Assembly (NCBI GenBank): GCA_028673005.1
Contig: CM054116.1
Coordinates: forward strand, 129,929,547 to 129,993,546
DNA length: 64,000 nucleotides
Source: Tanypteryx hageni
Lineage: Eukaryota > Arthropoda > Insecta > Odonata > Petaluridae
Reading direction: 5' to 3'
Position numbers and translations under genes: made by a program. Shown here piece after piece: positions 46,750-56,475 of the stretch. The number at the start of each line of letters is the position of its first letter. The first letter of the stretch is position 1. A model generated the notes under the pieces. It saw only the letters and a list, made by a program, of their open reading frames with translations. It did not search any database and was not told the origin of the DNA.

Positions 46750-47600
46750 CGGAAAGGATGTGACGTTTGAGGGAGATGAGGAGTGGACGGGAGAGATAGG
46801 AGAGCGAGGGAGAGGCAGGAGGGAGGAATAGGCGCAGAATTTTCAATAGAGGACGCAGCGAAGCACCTCGCAGTGATGAGTGGTCGGTCATATGTGATGG
46901 CGGTCGGCGGGAGGCTGCGTGCGTGTGTGCGCGGGTTTATTGAGAGGGGAGGGGAGAGGGACGGAGGAGGAGTGGAGGGAAGAAGGAGACGAGACTGGCA
47001 GCGGAGATTGTTCTCGTGTGCGATGCGGCAATATGAGAGCGCCCCTTCCTTCCTTCCTTCCTCCTAAGGTGTAGGCGGCAGCTGGAGCAGCCGTCAAGAT
47101 TAGGGATCACACGCCAGTAAGGGAAGTGGCGGAGAGGGTCGGGAAGAGGGGCGTGGAGGGATGAGGAAGGCGGGGGGAGGAAAGCGTGGGAGAGGGAGTG
47201 GTGGAAGGCGGGGGACGTCGGAAGAGGAGGATGTGTGGAGATTGGGTAAGTGGCGGAGTAGGAGAGGGCGCGGCGGTTTGCGGCTTCCACGGGGGCGAGG
47301 CGTGGCGGAGGAGTGGCACAGCACACGAGGAGGAGGAGGAGGAGTCGAGACTCAGCACTTTCTTCGTCCTCTCCTCCTCCTCCGCCCGCATTGCCAGAGA
47401 ACGATCTTTGATTGCGAGGCATCGTATTGTCACTTCGGAGGCAGATCCCTTTCACCCCTTGTAACGATTCTTTTCCTGCGGGGATATTTGTTTTTTTATG
47501 TCATCGTTTCCTTCCCGTTCCTCCTGCTCCATTCTCACTCCATTCCTCACATCTCTTCCCTCTCAGTTCGCCTTCGCCACTCTCTCTCTCTCTAAGTAGC
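46750..47600. repeat. polypurine then polypyrimidine low-complexity region
   Basis: G/A-rich on the plus strand to about 47350 (GGAGGAGGAGGAGGAG near its end), switching to C/T-rich from about 47360. It yields many overlapping frames (up to 172 codons) in both directions with Arg/Gly or Pro/Ser bias. None shows a domain. The switch gives a loose mirror-type symmetry. Confidence 0.6.
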
Positions 47601-48689
47601 GTTATCACATCGCGAACTTAAACCCTTTTAAACGCATCTTCGGGCGCACAATCGAGGCGGCGGAAAGTTGAAGCTGAAACGTGAGGAAGGACAGTGAGGA
47701 AAAGGAGGTTGAATGGGATTGGTGGGGGATTTATAAATAAGTAAGAAGTCGTGTGGATTAACGTAAGTCATTCGTAGGGAATCAATCATTTTGACTGCAA
47801 CGTCCTTCGACATGTTCTCGGCGGGTGTTGCAATATCTGAACTTGGATTTATAGTTCAATGTTGAGGACGAAGCTGCAAGAAGCGTGTTAAGGTCTGAGC
47901 GAGTCTCTCAGAAAGCTTCGCTGCCACAGAAGATACAAGGTATATCTTTCTATTGCGATGTTGCCCTCGGCTTAAATGCAAATCCTAAAGAAAGGCGTAC
48001 GTGTGTTTGTGCCATATCCAGCGGGATACTTGAATAAACGAAAGCGTCACCTCCCCGATAGCCTTATTTTAAATTTCGTACCTAAGTTCGACTAAATTCT
48101 GTTAAAAAAGCTATTTTATTGCTACTCGTTTGGAAACCATATTAACCATATTAAAGGATACCAGCGAATTTAAATTCTAATTTTTATTTTTATTGGAAAT
48201 AGAAGGAGTAAACTAATGCATTAGTGTTATCAATGCTGGCGGAGATGTTTTCATTCGTATAGCGATAAGCTTAAACGTATTTGTTTAGCAAAACAGCAAC
48301 AGCCTATTAAAACATATAACATGTTAATGTTATTCAGCGCAAGTTTTTCATTTTTTTTAATTTCCAAGATTTTTTTTTCGGATATAAAAGCAGGTTTATT
48401 TAATTACAAAGTAAGGCATTACTTGTTAACCATAACATCAGATATTTTTCGTGAAATTTGTATTCTGGTGCACTTTTGAATAAAATTCATTTCATAATTT
48501 TGAGCAAGATTTTAGCATACTTTTAAATTCCTGCTTTGAGTTTTTTGGGTTAACCTACTGAGCACGAAGAGAGAGACATACTGCTTGTTAAAAAACGTGA
48601 AAATATGAATGTAGCTCGATATTTTTCAGAAAATTTGTTATTTATTGTATAAACTGTTTATATAGACTTGCTTATAAATTTTTTTATTA
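47601..48689. other. gene-free stretch
   Basis: AT-rich sequence; nothing recognised. Confidence 0.5.
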
Positions 48690-49960
48690 CTAACTGAAAC
48701 GCCCGGCTTCGCTGGGGAAAGTTTTCTTTTAAGTAGCAAATGATTTTATTATTTATTATTTTTATTGATATATCACTTTTAATGTCATATTACAATAGAA
48801 TTATTACAATAAATTCTGAAATTTACTTACTTTTACTGATGGTTACCCCAAGTTTACCAAACGTTCCCCATTCCTTAATTACGCAAGCGATGTTTACATT
48901 AACATTTAGTTTTTTATGTATTGTATTGTCAAGTTTTATCATAAATATAATTAAGCATTAACGTCTTACTTAATATTCACATGGATAGATGCACCGAAGC
49001 CTTTAAAGCAGCAATAAAATTATGTGGATTAAGTCAATACTATTAGCCAAAGCGTAAACAATAAACAACATCTCGGTCACCGTTTAAATGTAAGTAGTTG
49101 TACCGATTTATTTTGCGATAAATCCTTCAATGTTAATGGTAAAAGATAAAAATGTTCTAATATTCCTTAAAAATCATTTGACTCACTTTAAAAGTATTCA
49201 TAGCTTTCTCTACGGCGCGCCAGGGCGTATTTTTTCCTTGTATTAATCTTTACGTGGCTATTTTCCTTTGAAAGGGCAACAATTAAGAAATTTAGCTTTG
49301 TTGCCGCCTGGAAAATTTTAGTAAATTTTGCGCTTAAAGGAAAATTTCGAGCGATTTAACGTATGATACGACAAAACATGAACAGAATAAAATATATAGA
49401 CTTTCCTACGTAAAATAAACCATTTCCGTGATCGCAAGTTAATATTTATGTATATTTATATCCACATCAGTGAAGGGCTGCATGGCATTTTGGGGCTTCT
49501 CCACACCATTTCCCATGCATTCTTACGGAAATGGTATTTTGTTGACCCCATGGGGTATAAGAGACCCCACGGTCTACAAACCTAGACCAAGTTCTTTCTT
49601 TGGTCCATAGAATGTCTCATGAGACCTTTAAATTCGATAGCTTCAACGGTGTAAAAACGTATAAAGGACATACATACATACACACACACTCTCTAAAATA
49701 TTTCTAAGATTTCGCTTATTTATTGTTTACTCCTAAACGTTACGCTGCCTTTATTGGCCGAGCGAGGTCTCTCCCGTTGAGTCAATGTGCATTTTGTCTG
49801 TCAGTTTGTCTGTTTGTTTGATCTACGATAACTGCCGTCTCGGTTGTCTGATTTTTAACAAACTTCGTGTGCATGTACAAATAACTTAGAGTCTAATGCC
49901 TAAAAGATTTTATAGAATACCACCCTTATAGTTACTGCACAATTTGCGCTAGCGCATTGC
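48690..49960 (-). mobile_element. Helitron-like non-autonomous repeat, copy 3
   Basis: Reverse-orientation homologue of 2880-3806, extending further at its 5' side. In element orientation it ends CCAGCGAAGCCGGGCGTTTC then AGTTAG|T, where copy 1 has AGCTAG|T. The shared central block includes CCCCATGGGGTCAACAAAAT. A GTCTGTCAGTTTGTCTGTTT stretch near 49796 is similar to the far end of copy 2. No helicase or other coding sequence. The Helitron class is inferred from the hairpin plus CTAG/T end. Confidence 0.5.
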
Positions 49961-50761
49961 GCTAACATTGTGAGGTGATATATAGGCGGGCATGGTAAAG
50001 AAATAAGAGTAGTAATTATTAGAGAGAGAGTAGCATCTCGTGTAGAAAATGACGTCATTTTCCTGTGTTTTGCTGGAGGAATTTTTGCGTTAATTGAAAA
50101 TTTGTCGGAGAATGAGATTGCGATCAGCTGAAATGAAAAAATTTGGATTTTTCAAAAATTTGAGGAAGATGGTGGTTAGGATGAACAGGCAAGGAAGGAT
50201 ATTCGAGGATGCGATCCTGCAGAAGGAAAGTATTTTGCGCTCGAGTGAGTTTACTTCTAATTTCCACTTTTTTATCTCTTTGAAAAGAAGACGCGCTATA
50301 TATATATATATGAGACATAGATGAAGTTTTGTAGATTCCGTGTAGATCAACGTAGAGGATATTAGGATATTATTAGGAGGATATTATTATATTTTTTGAA
50401 AGTTTAGATGTTTGTGCCGTTGAAACTCAACAGCTACAGATCGTAAGAACAAGTAGTAGGTCTTAATTTAACCGCAGTAGAAATAACAGCAAAATGAAAT
50501 AATTTTTAAGCCAATTTTATTGAGATTTTTATTTAAAACAAATTATTTTACTTTTTATTATCTTTCCATTTAAATAACATGGTAACTGGCGTAGCATAAT
50601 TTTTGTTTGCACTTTAAATTTATTTAAGACCATTATACGAATTCCAGACACCCAGGAACGAAGAGAAGTATGAAATTTCATTTTCTTACAGCCAACTTTA
50701 AAATACAGACCGAACTTTTTCAAAATTAAAACCGTAACCTAAATATGTCGTTTTAACTCTC
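49961..50761. other. gene-free AT-rich stretch
   Basis: Short frames only; a 14-base TA run at about 50298. Contains a CRE octamer TGACGTCA at 50050-50057. Nothing else recognised. Confidence 0.5.
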
Positions 50762-51165
50762 TCCATGCGTTGTATAAGAGAAATTATTGTTTTCATGAAA
50801 AAAATCGATTTCGAGATTTTAATGGAAATACATTTTGAGGTCTCCTGAACACGTTTTGACCATTTTCTCGATGATGTGTGATAGAAATTTTGTGGGTGCT
50901 CTAACTTAAGAACCATTAATTAGTTCAATGCGAAATTTTATATTTGACATTTATGTTAAGGGTGCAAGAATATGTTCTTGGTAAAATTCGGTCAACCGGA
51001 AGTGGGTAATTACTCTTGTTACATCCTTTTTTTAAGGATTTGTTTTAATATTTGACGAATAAAAAAAGTACTGGAATAAAAGTAGTAGGAAATTTAATTT
51101 TATATAAAATGTGTTCGAAACATTTTTCCCTATTATGCATTGATTAAGAGATATTTTAAAATTAA
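50762..51165 (+). repeat. dispersed repeat family F1, single copy
   Basis: Contains the F1 blocks ACCATTTTCTCGATGATGTG and GGTCAACCGGAAGTGGGT in the same order and spacing as 45505-45920, and ends with a similar TTTTTCCCTATTATGCATTG block. No coding potential. Confidence 0.7.
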
Positions 51166-51289
51166 ACTGTTTAGCTGCCACTACCACACCACCTATCGGT
51201 GACTATTGTAAACACTTTATACTTACATTAGTTACATCTTACGTTAGTAACGCTTCTTATTAGTGATTTTGTCATTGCTGAAATGCACT

Positions 51290-51935
51290 ATGTGATGTTC
51301 GTCCGTCCGTATCAGGGAAGAATTGGCTAAATCGATGTCAACCAAATTTAGTACATAGAATATTCACATAAATTAATGTTCAAAATGACATATATGGACC
51401 GGATAGATTCAGCAGGGGTGCCTCAATTGCAAAGCAAAACTTTTCGGTAATTATGAATTTGGATTGGCGCAACTGATTTTAACGAAATTTTGTATGGAGG
51501 AGGCGTGCATCATCAAAAAACGAAATCATGATTTGTAGTTTAGATATAAAAAGCAGGTCTGCTACAATCCAAGGAATAAAAACATTTCATTTTACATGTA
51601 TTTGTGTTGAACTGTCAACATCAATTTTAACCAAATTTTATACTTATAATGTAAACATATACATATACATACAAAACCAAATTGGTATGTTTAGACAAAA
51701 TCAGCCAAACAGGGGTGCCACAATTAAAAATGAATCTCTTTCAGTAATTAAGGATTTGGAGCGAATTGGCTGAACGGATTTTAACTAAATATTTTATATA
51801 TGATTTCTACAACACACTATAATGAAATCAAGATTTTTAAAGTGGAGCTAAAGAGCAGGGCTGCCACAAAAAAAGTAAAATAATATTTATTTTACATGTA
51901 TTTCTAGAGAAGAGAACTTATGAATTTTATACAAA
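51290..51935 (+). repeat. 147-bp-unit repeat (Helitron-like family), left part of split copy
   Basis: Carries blocks AATTGGCTAAATCGATGTCA, ACCAAATTTAGTACAT and AGGGGTGCCACAATT that match, in reverse, the units at 33520-34240. The copy resumes after the RTE insertion at about 55100, so it was split by that insertion. Confidence 0.5.
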
Positions 51936-51978
51936 TATGGTGTGTGTGTATATATATATGTATATATATATATATGTA

Positions 51979-52040
<62 letters not shown>
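51936..52040. repeat. (TA)n microsatellite, 5' flank of RTE element
   Basis: About 105 bases of TA repeat with a few TG interruptions, ending exactly where the RTE element's tRNA-like head begins. Confidence 0.9.
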
Positions 52041-52041
<1 letters not shown>

Positions 52042-52045
<4 letters not shown>

Positions 52046-52112
52046 TGATGGTGTAGTGGTTTGCGTGTCAGCTTCCCATTACAAAGTTCTGGGGTTCAAA
52101 CCCAGCGAATGG
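52042..52112 (+). promoter_or_regulatory. tRNA-like head with A and B boxes
   Basis: TGGTGTAGTGG (52049-52059) fits a polymerase III A-box and GGTTCAAACCC (52093-52103) is a perfect B-box, 44 bases apart as in a tRNA. A T-arm CTGGG/CCCAG closes around the B-box; the anticodon and acceptor stems do not fold well. It could be an internal promoter for the LINE or a tRNA-derived SINE fused to it. Confidence 0.5.
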
Positions 52113-52433
52113 AGGTTTAATAAAAAAAATAAACTAGCATCGGTGCCTGGCAGCAGTACTCTCAGTATGGTATAGAGCCGAAAACAAATGATGCTGGCTG
52201 GGTCTATAACCAATACAGCTGTAGGCGTGATCGGGATGTTTTGAAAGGCTACTACTGCGATGTAGAAAGCCAGAGGGAAACTACCACATTACAATCCCTA
52301 GTTAATGATTATATCGTTGAACAATATGAGTTCTCCCGAAGTAAAACGATTCGGAGGTAAAATAGTCCCCCAATCGGATCTCCGGGCGGGGACTGCCTTG
52401 AGGAAAATATTTGTCGAAAGTTATTTACGAATA

Positions 52434-53145
52434 GGCACTTGGAACGTAAGAACTATGAGAAAGGCAGGAAATCTAGAGAACTTGAAAGAAGAAATGATAA
52501 GAAATAGAGTTGACATTATAGGACTGAGCAAAACTAGATGGGAAGGAGAAGGAGAGTTTGACTCGGAAGAGTTCACTGTAGTTTACCCTGGAGGAAATTG
52601 TGGGGAAGGGGAGTAGCTCTGCTACTTAGGAAAAATATGATGAAAAGCGTGACAGAGATAATAGCAACGAACGATAGACTGATGGCATTAAAGCTAAAAG
52701 CAGTCCCAGTGGACATGATGATAATCCATTTATATATGCCAACGTCAGCTCATGAAGATGAAGAAATCGAGGGGATTTATGAGAAAATAAATGTCATATA
52801 CGAAGAGGATGGAAGAGGAAAGGTTAACTGCATAATAATGGGAGATTGGAACAGCATAGTCAGAGGTCAGGAAGAAAATGTTGTCGGGCAATACGGACTT
52901 GGGAAGAGAAATCGAGGAGGGGAAAAACTGGTAGAATTCTACATCAATAATGACCTTTTAATGACTAATACATGGTTCAAAAACCAAAAACGAAGGTTAT
53001 ACACATGGAAAAACCCAGGAGATAGAATAAGATGCCAAATAGATTACATCCTACTAAAACAAAGATTCAGGAACAGCATAAAGACCGCCAAGGCATTATT
53101 CAGATTCAGATCACAGCATTCTAATAGTTGACGTAAATACAAGGC
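52434..53145 (+). pseudogene. RTE endonuclease domain
   Basis: The APE-type endonuclease nicks target DNA to prime reverse transcription. Motifs in order: RIGTWNVRTM; IIGLSKTRWEGEGEF; MGDWNSIV; RRLYTWKNPGD; QIDYILLKQRF; and, in a shifted frame, SDSDHSILIVDV. The Asn of WNVR, Asp and Asn of GDWN and the SDH motif are present, but the catalytic Glu of the usual LSETRW is Lys here (codon at 52530-52532). Frame changes occur near 52600 and 53095. These losses mean the domain cannot work as encoded. Confidence 0.85.
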
Positions 53146-53769
53146 TTAAACAAATAATAAAAACGAAAAGAGAAAGACAGACAGACCTAGAAATACTTAA
53201 AGAATGACAGGATGTAGTCTGCATGAAGTTGGAAGATCGCCTAAGAAATTTGGAAAACAAACCAAAGACCGTGGATATAGAATTTGAAGAAATTAAAACC
53301 AGTAACAAGGATACCTTGGTTAAAGAGATTGGAAAACAATAGAAGAAAATCAGAAAACAATGGCTCACTAAAGAAATACTGGAGAAAAAGGATGAGAGAC
53401 GAAAATGGAAAAATATTAACAGTGAAAAAGGTAGAGCCAACTATAGACGTATAAACAATGAGTTGAGAAGGGTAACAGATAAAGCTAGAGAAAACTGGAT
53501 AAAAGAAAAATGTGATGAAATACAACAAATGGAGAAGTGAGGGCAGTACGATATGATGCATGCTAGGGCACTGGAATTAGAGGATAAGAAGTCGAATGGA
53601 ATTTGTGGCAAATGAATTATGAATACGGATGGGAAGATAATCTCAGAAAAAAAGGATATAGCACAAGTATGGGAAGAATACATTAAGGAACTATACAGCA
53701 AGCAGGCAGGATGGACAAAAAATAGAACTGGAAGGTGAGGAAAACATTGAAGAAGACAACTTAGGACCA

Positions 53770-54625
53770 AGTATTATGGAGAGTGAAGAAGAAAAAGTGA
53801 TAGTGGAACTAAAGAATGGGAAAGCCACAGGTAGCGATGGAATACCAGCTGAGGTATTTAAAGTCATGGGATCAGAAGGACTAAAAGTGATCACCAAATT
53901 AATTAATAAGATTTACGACACGGGAGAGTGGCCTCAGGATTTCCTAGAAGTAACAATGATCGCTCTAAAGAAGAAGCCAAAGACAATACAGTGTAAAGAC
54001 AAGAGAACGATAAGCCTTCTGTCACACACTTCGGAGATCATCATGAGGATTCTTAATAAAAGGCTGGAGAAAAAAACAGAAGAAATGCTAGAGGGAGATC
54101 AATTCTGTTTCTGAAAAGGACGGGGAACTAGAGATGCGATAGGGGTAGTTAGAATAATATCAGAAAGGGCAATAGAGTACAGTCAAGATATCTGCGTATG
54201 TTTCGTAGATTGGCAGAAGGCATTTGATAGAATAAATTGGGTAATGTTGATGAAGATATTAATGGATATATTTGTAGACTGGAAAGACAGGAGACTGATC
54301 AGGAATCTATATGTGAATCAAGTTGTAAAGGTCAGGTTTGAGAAGGTGGACACCTGCGGAATAAATATCGGTAGAGGAGTAAGACATGCTGCCTATCGCC
54401 AATCCTATTCAATATATATGGAGAAAGTCTAATGCAAGAAGCGTTAGAAGGCACAGGAGATTTAAAAATTGGAGGAAGGATTATAAGGACGGTAAAATAC
54501 GCGGATGATCAAGTGCTTCTAGCAAAAAAGGAAGAGGAACTCCAGAAAATGGTAAATAGACTAGTAATAACTGGTAGAAAATACCGTATGGAAATAAATA
54601 CAGAAAAATCCAAGGTCATTTGAAT
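53770..54625 (+). pseudogene. RTE reverse transcriptase domain
   Basis: Reverse transcriptase motifs appear in order: LKNGKATGSDGIPAEVFK, INKIYDTGEWPQDFLEVTMI, an in-frame stop after GDQFCF, GTRDAIGVVRIISERAIEY, VCFVDWQKAFDRI (catalytic Asp of motif A present) and TVKYADDQVLLAKKEEEL (YADD of motif C intact). A frame change lies at about 54430, and another stop follows NTEKSKVI. The catalytic aspartates survive although the frame does not. A linker rich in Glu and Lys (53140-53770) joins it to the endonuclease with several stops. Confidence 0.85.
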
Positions 54626-54829
54626 ATCGGGCAAAGAACATAATTATTAGAGGAAAGCCTTTAGAACTAGTTTCAGAATATAAATACCTTGGAAGCATCA
54701 TAACAAGAGAAGGAAAATGTATGGATGAGATCAGGACTAGAATAGTAAAAACATAAGCGGTTTTCGGAAGAAAAAAAACACCTACTTACGGGGAATATAA
54801 GAGAAGATATCCGCAAGAAGTTTATAAAA

Positions 54830-54990
54830 TGTATGGAGTATAGCTTTGTACGGGGCAGAAACATAGATGCTAAGAAAAAATCACCAAATACTTGGAAAGC
54901 TTTGAAATGTGGATTTGAAGGAAAATGCTGAAGATAAAATGGACAGATAGGATGAAAAACGATGAAGTGCTACGAAGAGTCGTCTGATTG
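54830..54990 (+). pseudogene. RTE C-terminal tail
   Basis: Read across frames, the sequence gives ALYGAET, then LEALKCGFEGKMLKIKWTDR, then NDEVLRRVV. This matches the conserved end of RTE-type polyproteins, in which the pattern is (L)YGAETW...EAFEMW..RRML.I.WTDR..N.EVLRR. The 3' end of the element is at about 55070. Confidence 0.7.
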
Positions 54991-55071
54991 GTGAGTGCTC
55001 ACTGGGTTTCCTCATCCCAACACCTTGTTGACATCCATATATCTATTTTACCTTTCCTTTTCCGTAAGTTG

Positions 55072-55101
<30 letters not shown>
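55072..55101. repeat. (TA)n microsatellite, 3' flank of RTE element
   Basis: About 30 bases of TA repeat directly after the RTE element. Confidence 0.9.
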
Positions 55102-55103
<2 letters not shown>

Positions 55104-55310
55104 CCAAAATATCATATGTCATCAGGGTCGACTAAACAGGACTATCACAATATCAAGGTTAGAATTTTTTTGTTACTATGAATTTGGAAGGTATTGGCTA
55201 AACGGATTTAAAACTAATTTCGTTTGTACGGTAATTATAGAAAGGGAAAACGAAACAAATATGTTTAGAACGAATCAGAAAAGCAAAGCTACCGCATTAT
55301 AACGAAAAAT
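55102..55310 (+). repeat. 147-bp-unit repeat, right part of split copy
   Basis: Blocks GGTCGACTAAACAGGACTAT, GGTATTGGCTAAACGGATTT and a following AACTAATTTCGT resume the repeat interrupted at 51935, in the same orientation. Confidence 0.5.
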
Positions 55311-55491
55311 AATTTTCTAATTTCAAAGCAAATACATTAGTATACTTTTATACTACGGCAAATTTGATGAAAAGAAATTCTGTACACCGGAAAACCAGTG
55401 TAATTTTCTTAATCTTTGGAGCTTCGTGGCTATATTCAGTTCTATAAGGCTACGGCAAGAGTTAATTCCTGTTCTTTGTAAAGTCTTAATT

Positions 55492-55663
55492 TTACCTGAA
55501 GAGTTGACTCTGACGGTAAACAAACAAAGGATTTAGCTAGAAGAGCCAAGCGCTAAATACGTATTTCGACAGCCAAGCTCTCATCATCAGTAGCTCTGGA
55601 AGAAGAGTGGGGCTCTCGCTAAATCCTTGGTTTGTTTACGGTCGGAGTCGACTCTTCAGGTAA
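55492..55663 (-). ncRNA. fold-back element containing a hammerhead ribozyme
   Basis: Two 46-base inverted arms (55492-55537 and 55618-55663; 42 of 46 paired; outer ends TTACCTGAAGAG) enclose a minus-strand sequence with CUGAUGA (55590-55584), a helix II formed by GAGAGC/GCUGUC with one mismatch (within 55583-55568), and GAAA (55567-55564). Helix III is AUAC/GUAU with no loop, and UAGC pairs with GCUA to start helix I. The predicted cut follows U at the H17 position. All invariant core bases expected of a hammerhead are present. A loop-less palindromic helix III suggests dimeric folding, as known in Penelope-like elements. The arms extend helix I. Confidence 0.7.
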
Positions 55664-56475
55664 TAGTTTCACTCGCAGTAGTCTCCTCTGTTTTTTATAT
55701 CATTTTACCTGTTTGAATTTTTAGAAATATTACGGATAGGAAGAAAGATATGAGTAGACCACATCAGATTTTTTTAATTGAAAAAATTTCGCTTTCATGT
55801 CAACCCAGTTCTTACCGATTAAGGAACTAGAGCAATCCAAATTACACATTCACAGAGAGTTTGTTTTGTCTAAATACATAAAAGATGGCGTGAACTTCTA
55901 TATCGAATTTCAAATATTAAAAGACCAAATATATTTATGATACGTATTTTCATCGCTTTTGTAAAACGGCCAAATTGATTAAATTATCTGTCGTATATGT
56001 ATATATATTTTACTTATTTGAAAATTCATCCAGGATGTGTCCGTATACGCTTGGGACCGGATTGATTACATTCAAAGTAAAAAAAATATTAAAAGCTAAA
56101 CGGAAATTAGTTTTGTATACGTGATTTCATATTTTACTTTTCAAAAAAGTTTTTATACAAAACGTTTATTTATGTTGAGGAAAACATAAAAAATAAGCCT
56201 CTCAAGAAACATGAACGTATATATAATGTAATAATACAGTTGGAAAATTTGCAGAATTATTGTTGATGGAAATATTCCGAATATAAATAGCGATATTGAA
56301 ATACCAGAAAAACTGGATGATATGATGAACTGAAATAAAATATTCATCCAAAATTTTCTTATTTGAGTGAAAATTCAGTTTTATAATTATGTGAAAGAGC
56401 TATTCTCGCTTCCAAAAGTGAAATGGTGGATGCACCCAATGATCTTTTATGAAGCAATTTGTTTGCTGAAGTTAT
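55664..56475. other. gene-free AT-rich stretch
   Basis: Short frames and a short TA-rich run near 56000; no feature recognised. Confidence 0.5.

Larger units (their letters stand above)
52041..55070 (+). mobile_element. RTE-clade LINE, nearly full length, inactivated
   Basis: A single long coding region with an apurinic-type endonuclease followed by reverse transcriptase and a short C-terminal tail, as in RTE-clade LINEs (related proteins in databases are often labelled craniofacial-development-protein-like). It begins with a tRNA-like head and is bounded by (TA)n at both ends (51936-52040, 55072-55101). Numerous stops and frame changes and at least one catalytic substitution show it is dead. 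Confidence 0.85.

Noticed and set aside
46783..47455. Overlapping frames of 92-172 codons on both strands
   Set aside because: Purine/pyrimidine low-complexity composition explains them; no domain, start context or conservation signal.
55110..55140. TCATCAG (CTGATGA on minus strand) as a hammerhead
   Set aside because: No GAAA follows at the required distance and it lies within the 147-bp-unit repeat.
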